Assembly: GCA_036495225.1 (NCBI GenBank)
Contig: DASXNG010000177.1
Span: forward strand, 1-20,623
Reading direction: 5' to 3'
Origin: Galbitalea sp036495225
GTDB lineage: Bacteria > Actinomycetota > Actinomycetes > Actinomycetales > Microbacteriaceae
Length of the DNA: 20,623 nucleotides
Made by a program: the position numbers and the translations under genes. Shown in pieces: positions 1 through 6,747 of the stretch; position 1 is the stretch's first letter, and every line of letters begins with the position of its first letter. The notes beneath the pieces were generated by a model. That model had not been told where the DNA came from and searched no databases. It saw nothing but the letters and a program-made list of their open reading frames with translations.

Positions 1-556
1 TGGAGAACAGCTCAACAGGCGTGAGCAGGAAGTACAGCGGCCACGGAACGCCCGGGAGGAACAGCGCGTCCTTGAAGAACTTGCCGCCGTTCTTGCGAAT
101 GCCCGCGTAGATGAACAGCACATAGGCCACGACGGCGAGGATCAGCGGAATTCCGATGAGTGCGGTTCCCGCGACCTGCAGTCCGGGGATGACACCGGTG
201 ATGTCCAGCCCCAGAACCATGAAGAAAATGGTCATGAGAACTGGCATGAACCGCTTGCCGTCCTTCTCACCAAGGGTCTCGATGACGATGCTGTTGCGCA
301 CGAAGCCGAAGACGAATTCGAGGGCCGCCTGTCCGCGACCCGGAATCATCTTCATGCGGCGCGTACCGAGGATGAGAATGACTAGGAGCACGATCACGGC
401 AAGGATGCGGATCAGCTCAATGCGGTTCAGCTCGAACGGCGTGCCCTTAAAGAAGATCGCCGGCGGGAAGAATTCCGCGATCGAGGGACCCTGAAAGCCT
501 CCGCCCGAGTCTGCTTTGACGAACGGGAGAACCGAAGTGAGAGTTGACAGTATCAG
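1..556 (-). CDS. atpB: ATP synthase F0 subunit a (5' part, runs off the window)
   Basis: Subunit a is the membrane stator of F-type ATP synthase that forms the proton half-channels against the c-ring. About 185 N-terminal residues are visible. They include the G-P-S-I-x-E-F-F-P-P segment, a first membrane helix (LAVIVLLVILIL) and the stretch RGQAALEFVFGFVRNSI, all typical of actinobacterial AtpB. The C-terminal half with the essential arginine lies beyond base 1. The start is odd. Reading upstream there is a stop (TGA, 574-572) and no ATG, GTG or TTG before the conserved residues. The best initiator is CTG at 556-554, seven bases after GGAG (567-564), giving an N-terminus like M-I-L-S-T-L-T-S-V-L. 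The gene follows the AtpI-like gene by 100 bp and should head the atpBEFHAGDC operon. The product is certain; the start codon is an inference. Confidence 0.93.
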   Translation of the reverse strand, partial: MILSTLTSVLPFVKADSGGGFQGPSIAEFFPPAIFFKGTPFELNRIELIRILAVIVLLVILILGTRRMKMIPGRGQAALEFVFGFVRNSIVIETLGEKDGKRFMPVLMTIFFMVLGLDITGVIPGLQVAGTALIGIPLILAVVAYVLFIYAGIRKNGGKFFKDALFLPGVPWPLYFLLTPVELFS

Positions 557-615
557 TTGCTTGCTCCGGCATCAGGCGTTCAAAACGGGGGACGATCGGG
601 GGGACTTGTGGCTAC

Positions 616-621
616 AGCCTA
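616..621 (-). promoter_or_regulatory. Possible -10 element upstream of atpB
   Basis: In the 100-bp gap before atpB the minus strand reads TAGGCT at 621-616, an acceptable actinobacterial -10 box, about 60 bases before the presumed CTG start. The best hexamer at a 17-bp spacing is only TCTCTT, so the -35 is weak. An internal promoter for the ATP synthase genes would be reasonable, but read-through from the AtpI-like gene is just as possible. Confidence 0.25.
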
Positions 622-656
622 GCAAACCTAAGAGGGCCAAGAGACCGCCGCGGGCG

Positions 657-1124
657 CTAGTTTGCGCCGTCGCGGGGTCCGGCGGAAGGCTTCGTCTCTC
701 CTGGGAGAACGGCGTCGCTTACGTAGGGTACACGAGCGCGTTGGAACGCGACAATGTCGGTGATGAGCGACCCCATAACCGACACCACGAGCGAGAGGAA
801 GAACACCAGCGGATCGAGCCAGGTCGCGCCCCGCAGAGCGAGCACCGCGACGAGGAACAACACCAATTTGAGGAACCCGACCCCGAGCACGATTCCGAGG
901 AATGTCGGGCTCGTAGTGTCACCGCCCGTGAGCCTGCCTGCGACCAACATGCTGACCGCGGTGAGCCCAACGAAGACGGCGGCGAAAACGGCGCCGAGTA
1001 GTCCGCCGATCAGCCCCGGGACGCCGACATAGATGTACCCAAGCGTTCCGGCGACGACCGCGACGACCAGCGCGAGGATGGCACCGTACCGAAGTGCGCG
1101 GGTCAGGATGGGCGTGACGCTCAC
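657..1124 (-). CDS. AtpI-like integral membrane protein upstream of ATP synthase
   Basis: A 155-residue protein with four predicted membrane helices (roughly residues 11-30, 34-58, 75-95 and 102-122) and a short polar C-terminus. Position and topology match the small membrane protein found just upstream of atpB in actinobacteria (Rv1303 in M. tuberculosis) and the AtpI class, which has been linked to assembly or stability of the c-ring. Sequence similarity to proteobacterial AtpI is not obvious by eye, so the assignment leans on context. The start is GTG at 1124-1122, overlapping the stop of the upstream wecA-like gene in a GTGA tetranucleotide, which implies translational coupling. The stop is TAG at 659-657. 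Confidence 0.7.
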   Translation of the reverse strand: MSVTPILTRALRYGAILALVVAVVAGTLGYIYVGVPGLIGGLLGAVFAAVFVGLTAVSMLVAGRLTGGDTTSPTFLGIVLGVGFLKLVLFLVAVLALRGATWLDPLVFFLSLVVSVMGSLITDIVAFQRARVPYVSDAVLPGETKPSAGPRDGAN

Positions 1125-2398
1125 GTTGAGGCTTCCTTTTTGTTCAGGCGCATGAGGGTTCGATCGGCATCAGCCGGAACGACGCCGGGCTCGGTGTGGT
1201 CTGTGGCCGCGTCGAGCGGGTCGAGCTTCGCGACATCCACCGGATCCACCTGGTCGACAACTTTCGTCTTCTGGGCGACTACCTCGGCGCGCTTGCGCCT
1301 GGTCAGCGGTGCGAGTGTGAATGCGGCGGTCGCAGCGAAGCCGACTCCAAGCACCACGAGCGACCACCACCACGGGATGAAGAGGAAGGTCAGTAGTCCG
1401 ATGGATGCAACCGCCGTCCACGCGTAGAAGATCAACACCGCGTGCAGGTGCGAGTGCCCCATGTCGAGCAGACGGTGGTGAAGGTGCTTGCGGTCGGCAC
1501 TGAAGGGTGACTTGCCGGCGCGAAGCCGGCGCATGACGGCGAGTCCGAAGTCGAGAAGCGGGATTACCAGGATTGCGAAAGGCAGCAGGATCGGGATGAA
1601 TGCGCCGACCAGGTCGCCGTGATCGAGCCGACCGGTCTGAATGTTCCGAGGATCGATGACACCCGTGACGCAGATGGCGGAGACAGCCATGAGCAGCCCA
1701 ACCAGCAACGCGCCGGCGTCGCCCATGAACATCCTTGCCGGATGGAAGTTGACCGGCAGGAACCCGATGCACGCTCCGATCAGCACGGCCGTGATGAGTG
1801 CCGCGAGGTTGTAGTAGTCGAGATTGTTCGCGGACTGCTGTTCGTACGTGTAGACGAAGAAGACGCCGTTCGCGATGATCGCGACTCCGGCAACCAGTCC
1901 GTCCAGTCCGTCGATGAAGTTGACCGCGTTCATCACCAGAACGACGGCGAAGATCGTCAGGATGAGCGACTGCAGCGGCGACAGGAGGGTAATGCCGCCG
2001 ACAGGCAGACTCTGAATCTGCGTGCCGCCGAAGGCCAGGATGCCGCCGACGATGAACTGCCCCGAGAGCTTGGTGATCCAGCCGAGGTCCCACAGGTCGT
2101 CGATGACGCCCAACACCACGATGAGGAGCGCGGCAATCAGGATCGTGATGATCTGCACAGAGTCGCCGAACACGGGTCGAAGCTGTGGCAACATCCACGC
2201 GACGGCCACGGCGACGACCACGCCGAAGAACATCGCAACGCCACCGAGCCGAGGCGTTGGGGTCGTGTGCACGTCGCGGGACCGAATCTGCTGGGGGTAC
2301 AGGCGGTAACGGTGGCTCAACCGAAGAATCAGCACCGAGAAGCCCCAGGTGACGAGCGCCGCCACGAGAGTCACCGCGACATAGAAGATTATTCGCAC
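1121..2398 (-). CDS. wecA: WecA/Rfe-type polyprenyl-phosphate glycosyl-1-phosphate transferase
   Basis: A 425-residue polytopic membrane enzyme of the MraY/WecA family. These enzymes transfer a UDP-linked amino-sugar phosphate (GlcNAc-1-P for WecA) to a polyprenyl phosphate, starting synthesis of envelope glycans; in mycobacteria this is the arabinogalactan linker. Visible family motifs are the Mg-binding DD pair (residues 100-101, in GVIDDLWD), NFIDGLDG (160-167), FMGDAGA (224-230) and the HLHHRL loop (305-310). The last 60 or so residues form a hydrophilic tail with repeated V-D-P and L-D-P units, probably cytoplasmic and not needed for catalysis. The start is GTG (2398-2396), overlapping the 3' end of sua5 by 10 bp. 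MraY is less likely, because the gene sits beside ATP synthase and not in the division/cell-wall cluster. The exact sugar substrate cannot be read from the sequence. Confidence 0.9.
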   Translation of the reverse strand: MRIIFYVAVTLVAALVTWGFSVLILRLSHRYRLYPQQIRSRDVHTTPTPRLGGVAMFFGVVVAVAVAWMLPQLRPVFGDSVQIITILIAALLIVVLGVIDDLWDLGWITKLSGQFIVGGILAFGGTQIQSLPVGGITLLSPLQSLILTIFAVVLVMNAVNFIDGLDGLVAGVAIIANGVFFVYTYEQQSANNLDYYNLAALITAVLIGACIGFLPVNFHPARMFMGDAGALLVGLLMAVSAICVTGVIDPRNIQTGRLDHGDLVGAFIPILLPFAILVIPLLDFGLAVMRRLRAGKSPFSADRKHLHHRLLDMGHSHLHAVLIFYAWTAVASIGLLTFLFIPWWWSLVVLGVGFAATAAFTLAPLTRRKRAEVVAQKTKVVDQVDPVDVAKLDPLDAATDHTEPGVVPADADRTLMRLNKKEAST

Positions 2399-3066
2399 CG
2401 GTCGGCCCCCACGATGTCGCGGATAGCCTCGTCACCGATCACGCCGTGGCGCACGATGCGAAGCCTGCCGCCCTCGCTCAGCAACCCGGTTGCGTCGACG
2501 ATCGTTGAGCCCGGGTCTGGAGCACCGTCGTGCTCGCTGCCGACGACGCCGCCGTTCAGGTAGATCGCGACGCTGTCGCCGAGGTCGGCGCGCGCATCCG
2601 CGGAGGTGCGCGCCGCTGGCTTGCCGGTGAGGTTCGCACTCGACACGGCGAGCGGACCCGTCTCGGCCAGGAGCTCTAGCGCGACCCTGCCCGCCGGCAT
2701 CCGGAGCGCCACCGTACCCTGCGTTTCGCCGAGGTCCCACGCGAGCGACGAGCGCGCCGGAAGGATAATCGTGAGCCCACCGGGCCAGAACGCCTTCACG
2801 AGCTCGCGAACCTCAGCCGGGACGTTCTCGGCGAGCGCGTCGAGCGTCTCAATGCTCGGGATCAGCACGGGCGGAGGTGAGGTTCTGCCGCGTCCCTTGG
2901 CGTCGAGGAGTCGCTGAACCGCGGCGGGCGAGAACGCATCCGCAGCGATGCCGTAGACCGTGTCTGTTGGGATGACCACGAGTTCGCCGCGCCCGATCGC
3001 GGCACGCGCCAAGCGCACGCCGGATAGCAGCTCAGACGCATCCGAGCAGTCGAATTCAGGGGCCAT
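2389..3066 (-). CDS. tsaC: L-threonylcarbamoyladenylate synthase (Sua5/YwlC/TsaC family)
   Basis: This cytosolic enzyme makes threonylcarbamoyl-AMP from threonine, bicarbonate and ATP, the first step of t6A modification of ANN-decoding tRNAs. The YrdC fold is recognisable from ELVVIPTDTVYGIAADAF near the N-terminus, the K-G-R-x-x-x-x-P motif (DAKGRGRTSPPP), FWPGGLTIIL, VALRMP and the SSANLTGKPA loop. The protein is about 225 residues from the chosen ATG (3066-3064), which gives the N-terminus MAPEFDCSDASELL, in line with what I remember of relatives. An ATG nine codons upstream (3093) is possible but gives an atypical extension, and neither start has a good ribosome site. TACGAT at 3083-3078 could be a -10 box for a nearly leaderless transcript. 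The gene overlaps wecA by 10 bp. prmC is its usual upstream neighbour but is displaced here by about 4 kb. Confidence 0.9.
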   Translation of the reverse strand: MAPEFDCSDASELLSGVRLARAAIGRGELVVIPTDTVYGIAADAFSPAAVQRLLDAKGRGRTSPPPVLIPSIETLDALAENVPAEVRELVKAFWPGGLTIILPARSSLAWDLGETQGTVALRMPAGRVALELLAETGPLAVSSANLTGKPAARTSADARADLGDSVAIYLNGGVVGSEHDGAPDPGSTIVDATGLLSEGGRLRIVRHGVIGDEAIRDIVGADRCE

Positions 3067-3124
3067 GTCTCGTACATCGTAGTCGCAGGCCATCGGCGCA
3101 ACTTGAGCGTAGCGTTAGAGCACC

Positions 3125-3739
3125 GTGGACCTCTTTCTCTTCGATTTTGACAAGACGCTGTATGCCTACGACTTCCGTAAGAGGCTGCCAGCACTGGCCC
3201 GTTTCAGTGGCGTGAGCCAATACCACCTCGCCAAGACCTGGTGGGCCGCCGGGTACGAAGCTCGCGCCGAGCGCGGCGAGTGGCCAACCGCCGAGGACTA
3301 CCTCGACAAGTTCGCCGAGGTGACCGGTGCGCGGATCACACTCGACCAGTGGTGCGAGGCTCGTCACGCCGCGTCGACCCCGAATCCCGGCGTCATCGAC
3401 GCGCTAGGCCTCGCGTCGACGCTTGGCACGGTGAGCCTGTTTTCGAACAATCCCCCACCATTCGGTGCGACGCTCAGCAGGATGGCTCCGGATGTCGCAG
3501 CCATCCTCGGCAACAACGTCGTGGTGAGCTACCAGATCGGCGCGCGCAAGCCGGAACCGCTCGCATACCAACGCACGCTCGCGAAGTACGACGCGTCACC
3601 CGACGACACGTTCTTCGTGGATGACTCGGCCGAAAACATTGCGGGCGCAGAGGCCTGCGGCATGCGGAGTTTCCACTACACGGGACCGACGGATGTCCCC
3701 GCGCTGGATGCTGCGATCGAGGCCTTCGCGCGCCGGTAG
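3125..3739 (+). CDS. HAD-superfamily hydrolase (HAD-IA type)
   Basis: A 204-residue cytosolic haloacid-dehalogenase-like protein, most likely a small-molecule phosphatase of unknown substrate. Motif I is DFDKT (nucleophile D7, acid/base D9), motif II is the serine in LFSNN (S107), motif III is K142 in RKPEP, and motif IV is FVDDS with D166/D167. The helical cap lies between residues 15 and 85, as in subclass IA. The catalytic set is complete, so the enzyme is presumably active. The start is GTG at 3125, with TAGCGT at 3110-3115 as a possible -10 placing the transcript start almost on the start codon (leaderless). It is divergent from sua5, with only about 60 bp between the starts. It is not part of the conserved rho-to-atp block as I know it. 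Confidence 0.85.
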   Translation: MDLFLFDFDKTLYAYDFRKRLPALARFSGVSQYHLAKTWWAAGYEARAERGEWPTAEDYLDKFAEVTGARITLDQWCEARHAASTPNPGVIDALGLASTLGTVSLFSNNPPPFGATLSRMAPDVAAILGNNVVVSYQIGARKPEPLAYQRTLAKYDASPDDTFFVDDSAENIAGAEACGMRSFHYTGPTDVPALDAAIEAFARR

Positions 3740-3768
3740 CGGTAACGCCGGTTCGCTCTTCAGTAGTT

Positions 3769-3890
3769 GGTTGAGTAGCGCCGCGCAGCGGCGCGTAGCG
3801 AATCCTGGTTGAGCGTTCCGAACTACAAAAGCAGCATGGACTGACCTGCCCGTGGCCGGATTCCGAGCAGATTTGGCCGTTCTCGCGGCC
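3769..3890 (+). repeat. Solo copy of a GGTTGAG-type intergenic repeat
   Basis: The unit starts with GGTTGAGTAGCG (3769-3780) and contains a perfect 7-bp hairpin (3778-3784 with 3788-3794, loop GCA). GGTTGAGCGTTCCGAA follows at 3807, then AAAAGC-GCATGGACTGA, and the copy trails off after TTGGCCGTTCTCG near 3885. The same succession occurs at 6763-6880 (plus) and, inverted, at 7106-7025. Palindromic GGTTGAGTAGCG...CGAAACC repeats are, from memory, common between genes in Microbacteriaceae. Confidence 0.75.
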
Positions 3891-3996
3891 CGAAACCCTT
3901 CGCCGCCGGTAAAGGTGGTCGATTGAGACAAACGAGGTCGGGCGCCGAAACACATACGTCCCCACCGACCACATACGCAACGGTCGCCTACGGCGC

Positions 3997-4025
3997 TTGA
4001 CCACGTTCGATTAACTGTGTACGGT
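3997..4025 (+). promoter_or_regulatory. Promoter of the ABC efflux operon
   Basis: TTGACC (3997-4002) and TACGGT (4020-4025) are separated by exactly 17 bp, the best sigma70-like promoter in the window. It lies 65 bp before the ABC ATPase start. The -10 box sits inside a dyad (4017-4031), so a repressor bound there would block RNA polymerase. Confidence 0.6.
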
Positions 4026-4048
4026 CTACACCAACTGTACGTCATACA
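4017..4048 (+). promoter_or_regulatory. Two tandem operator-like dyads, probable TetR binding sites
   Basis: Dyad 1 is GTGTA-CGGTC-TACAC (4017-4031) and dyad 2 is TGTA-CGTCA-TACA (4036-4048). Both have a 5-bp spacer, and their centres are 18 bp apart. Dyad 1 covers the -10 box. This arrangement suits a TetR-family repressor, and a TetR gene lies at the end of the same gene group. Assigning this regulator to these sites is an inference. Confidence 0.5.
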
Positions 4049-4090
4049 CACCACTCTGTTGCGTACGCAGATGATCGAAAGGCAGCCAAG

Positions 4091-5041
4091 ATGGCCACAG
4101 ACAACGTCATCGTCACTCGGGGACTGCGCAAGTCCTTTCGCGGAACCCTGGTCCTGGGCGGCGTCGACCTCGAGGTGAGTCGCGGGGAGATCTTCGCGCT
4201 GCTCGGGCCGAACGGCGCGGGCAAGACCACGACCGTGAACATCCTCACGACGCTGATCAAACCCGACGCTGGCACCGCGTCCATTGCGGGGTTCGATGTC
4301 GTGCGCGACGCCGCCCGCGTCCGCGGTGCCTTGAGCCTCACCGGACAGTTCGCGGCGGTCGACCCGTTTCAGACCGGAGCAGAGAACCTTGGGATGATGT
4401 CGAGACTGGCACACTTCGATCGCGCAACGGCGAAACGGCGGACAGCCGAACTCCTCGAGCAGTTCGATTTGGGCGAGGCATGCACTAAGCAGGTGGCCAC
4501 GTATTCCGGCGGAATGCGGCGCCGGCTCGATCTCGCGATCAGCCTGCTGTCATCCCCACCCGTCGTGTTTCTCGATGAGCCGACCACGGGACTCGACCCC
4601 CGCAGCCGTGCGCAGATGTGGCACGTCGTGCGGGGCCTGGCCGAAAGGGGCACCACTATCCTGCTGACGACGCAATATCTGGAGGAAGCCGACCAGCTCG
4701 CCGACCGCGTGTCCGTGCTCAACCACGGCGAAATTGTCGCGACCGGCACCCCGGACCAGTTGAAGTCGGGCATCAGCGGCGAGCGCGTTGAACTCACCTT
4801 CGACAACGAAGACACCTACCGCAGGGCAGTCGCAATCGGCTTCGGTGCGGGCGCCGTCTTCGACGACGATCGAAATACTGTCTCCGTTCCCGCAACCGAC
4901 CCCGTGCACACCACGCGCGAACTCCTCGCGGTCAGCGACACGAACGGGTTCGGCATCACCAACATTTCCATCCTCGCGCCGACTCTTGACGATGTCTTTC
5001 TGGCGCTCACCTCGACCGGACCCAAGGAGGTCGCAGCATGA
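4091..5041 (+). CDS. DrrA-like ABC transporter ATP-binding protein
   Basis: A 316-residue cytoplasmic ATPase powering an ABC-2 exporter of the daunorubicin-resistance (DrrA) type. Walker A is GPNGAGKTT (residues 39-47), the Q-loop is Q86, the signature is YSGGM (138-142), and Walker B with the catalytic glutamate is VVFLDE (158-163). The switch position reads TTQYLEEAD, with Gln195 where most ABC proteins have His; I recall this as usual in DrrA-like proteins and not a defect. The C-terminal domain ends in PTLDDVFLALTS, a DrrA hallmark. A GAAAGG ribosome site (4077-4082) precedes ATG 4091. The stop overlaps the permease start in ATGA (5038-5041). The drug-efflux role is inferred from family; the substrate is unknown. 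Confidence 0.93.
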   Translation: MATDNVIVTRGLRKSFRGTLVLGGVDLEVSRGEIFALLGPNGAGKTTTVNILTTLIKPDAGTASIAGFDVVRDAARVRGALSLTGQFAAVDPFQTGAENLGMMSRLAHFDRATAKRRTAELLEQFDLGEACTKQVATYSGGMRRRLDLAISLLSSPPVVFLDEPTTGLDPRSRAQMWHVVRGLAERGTTILLTTQYLEEADQLADRVSVLNHGEIVATGTPDQLKSGISGERVELTFDNEDTYRRAVAIGFGAGAVFDDDRNTVSVPATDPVHTTRELLAVSDTNGFGITNISILAPTLDDVFLALTSTGPKEVAA

Positions 5042-5835
5042 CCACGATCAGCTCCCCCGCTCTGCTGTTGAGCGCCACGCCAACCTGGCGCCCGGTCGCC
5101 GATGTCGCCGCGATGACCGCGCGCGAGCTGCGCCGCACCATTCGCAGCGTCGACATGCTCATCACTTCACTCGTGATCCCGGTGTCGATCATGCTCGTCT
5201 TCGTGATCGTCTTCGGCGGCGCGATCTCGCGCGACGGCACGTACATCAACTACGTCGTGCCCGGCACACTCATCCTCTGCAGCGGTTTCGGTTCCGCGAT
5301 CACCGCCGTCTCCGTTGCGAAGGACATGGAGTCTGGCATCATCGATCGGTTCAGAACCATGCCGATCTTCGGAGCGTCCGTGCTCGTTGGACACGTTGTC
5401 GCGAGCATCCTGCGCAATCTTGCCTCCATCGCGATCGTTCTCGCGGTCGCCTTCGCGCTTGGCTATCGACCTGCTGCAACGCCGGCCGGCTGGGTGCTCA
5501 TCGCCCTCTACCTGATGCTCGTGATCGCCTCGTTCACCTGGCTCAGTTGCGCGGGTGGCCTGGTGCTCAGCCAGGAGGCCGCCGGAAGCATCAACTTCGT
5601 CTTCCTCTTCGCTCCCTACGTCTCGAGCGGCTTCGTCGCGGCGGACACCATGCCGGTCTGGCTGCAGGGCTTCGCTGACAACCAGCCGTTCACGCCCATC
5701 ATCGAAACGCTCCGGTCGCTGCTGAACGGCACGACACCGACGAATGGATGGTTCGCGCTCGCCTGGCTCGTAGGGTTCCTGCTCGTCAGCCTCGTCGCAT
5801 CCATTGTGCTGTTTCGACGCCGCGTGGCCCGCTGA
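5038..5835 (+). CDS. ABC-2 type permease (DrrB-like)
   Basis: A 265-residue membrane subunit partnering the preceding ATPase. About six membrane helices are visible: residues 40-60, 72-92, 112-140, 150-170, 180-200 and 238-258. The ABC-2 motif region VAKDMESGIIDRFRTMPI (between helices 2 and 3) is present and matches the DrrB style. Translation starts at ATG 5038 behind a textbook AAGGAGGT (5024-5031, 6-bp gap) lying inside the end of the ATPase gene, so the two subunits should be made in matched amounts. It probably exports a hydrophobic compound or drug; nothing in the sequence names it. Confidence 0.92.
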   Translation: MTTISSPALLLSATPTWRPVADVAAMTARELRRTIRSVDMLITSLVIPVSIMLVFVIVFGGAISRDGTYINYVVPGTLILCSGFGSAITAVSVAKDMESGIIDRFRTMPIFGASVLVGHVVASILRNLASIAIVLAVAFALGYRPAATPAGWVLIALYLMLVIASFTWLSCAGGLVLSQEAAGSINFVFLFAPYVSSGFVAADTMPVWLQGFADNQPFTPIIETLRSLLNGTTPTNGWFALAWLVGFLLVSLVASIVLFRRRVAR

Positions 5836-5843
5836 CGCCCGCC

Positions 5844-5849
5844 TAGAAT
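5844..5849 (+). promoter_or_regulatory. -10 box of the tetR-type gene (leaderless start)
   Basis: TAGAAT (5844-5849) ends seven bases before the ATG at 5857, and there is no Shine-Dalgarno sequence in the 21-bp gap after the permease. This fits a separate leaderless transcript for the regulator. No clear -35 is visible. Confidence 0.45.
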
Positions 5850-5856
5850 CGCAGCA

Positions 5857-6747
5857 ATGGATCCGCTCGAAGATGACTCGCTCCCCCGCGGCATAGCGCT
5901 CGCGTGGGGCGTCGCGGCGAACCCGCAGCGAGGCCCGAAGCGCGAACTGAATATCGAGCTGATCGTCGACGCGGCGATCCAGATCGCCGACGAACAGGGG
6001 CTCTCGGCCGTGTCGATGTCGAGTGTCGCGACGGCGCTCGGCTTCACCACCATGTCGCTCTACCGGTACGTGACTGCCAAGGACGACCTGATCCTGCTGA
6101 TGCAGGAAGTGGGGATGGGCGCTCCGCCGCTCTCCATCGCGGAGACGAGCGACTGGCGCGATGGGCTGCTGCGTTGGTACCGTGCGGTGCTTGATGTCTT
6201 CGCGGCCCATCCGTGGATTCTGGACGTTCCCATCGTGGGGGCGCCAAACACGCCAAACAATCTGGCCTGGTTGGAGATCGGGCTCGAGGTACTCAAAGAC
6301 ACACCCCTCGATCAACGTTCGCGTGTCGCTGCGATGCTCCTGCTCAGCGGGCAGTCACGCTGGGAAGCCCAGATCGCACGCAACTACATGCGGGAAGGCG
6401 AAGTCGCTGCGGCTAACGCCGCTCTTGCGACCCTCATGACGCCCGAGCAATTTCCGTACCTTTACCCGGCGATAGCGGCCGGCGCATTCGACGCCGACGC
6501 AGACAATCCGTTCGAGTTTGGAGTATCCCGGGTTCTCGATGGCATCGCGAAGAACATCGCGGATGTCTCATCCGGTCGCCCGGCGCCGCCGCAGCCACCG
6601 GACCCTAACCGTGAGTTCGCCCGTGACGAGCACGTCAAGAAGGCGCGGGAGCGTGTCAAGGATGCCGAGGGCAAACTGCGCGACGCCCGCCAGAAGGAGC
6701 GCGAGGCCATCGCCAAGGCGCGGGAGCGCGCGGCGAAGCTGCAGTAG
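5857..6747 (+). CDS. TetR-family transcriptional regulator with a charged C-terminal tail
   Basis: A 296-residue repressor-type protein. The N-terminal helix-turn-helix domain spans residues 33-85 (VDAAIQIADEQGLSAVSM, then LGFTTMSLYRYV as recognition helix). Residues 95-235 form an all-helical ligand/dimer domain like the tetracycline-repressor C-terminal family. The protein is longer than the usual 190-240. After a proline-rich linker (PAPPQPPDP, near 243-251) comes a highly charged Lys/Arg/Glu/Ala helix to the end, probably a coiled coil. About 30 extra residues also precede the DNA-binding domain. It lies 21 bp after the permease and probably represses the ABC operon through the dyads at 4017-4048. 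It is convergent with prmC, with the long repeat element between. Confidence 0.88.
   Translation: MDPLEDDSLPRGIALAWGVAANPQRGPKRELNIELIVDAAIQIADEQGLSAVSMSSVATALGFTTMSLYRYVTAKDDLILLMQEVGMGAPPLSIAETSDWRDGLLRWYRAVLDVFAAHPWILDVPIVGAPNTPNNLAWLEIGLEVLKDTPLDQRSRVAAMLLLSGQSRWEAQIARNYMREGEVAAANAALATLMTPEQFPYLYPAIAAGAFDADADNPFEFGVSRVLDGIAKNIADVSSGRPAPPQPPDPNREFARDEHVKKARERVKDAEGKLRDARQKEREAIAKARERAAKLQ

Larger units (their letters stand above)
3740..4090. other. Intergenic region between the HAD gene and the ABC cassette
   Basis: About 350 bp with no convincing gene. The first half holds a solo copy of the intergenic repeat (3769-3890). The middle (about 3895-3990) shows nothing I can interpret. The last 100 bp hold the ABC-operon promoter, two operator-like dyads and a ribosome site (GAAAGG, 4077-4082). 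Open frames crossing it on the minus strand look like antisense shadows of the HAD and ABC genes. Confidence 0.7.

Noticed and set aside
1121..2398. MraY as the identity of the glycosyl-1-phosphate transferase
   Set aside because: Context beside sua5 and the ATP synthase genes, and the HLHHRL-type loop, fit WecA/Rfe better than the murein-cluster MraY.
3596..4414. Minus-strand frame spanning the HAD-ABC intergenic region
   Set aside because: It overlaps the 3' end of HAD, the repeat, the promoter and the ABC start; there is no start signal or domain.
4091..5041. Inactive ABC ATPase because the switch His is Gln
   Set aside because: TTQYLEEAD is, to my knowledge, the usual form in DrrA-like exporters; all other motifs are intact.
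5167..6315. Long minus-strand open frame (382 codons) opposite the permease and regulator
   Set aside because: Composition is charged and low in hydrophobic residues, it is fully antisense to two well-supported genes, and there is no recognisable family.
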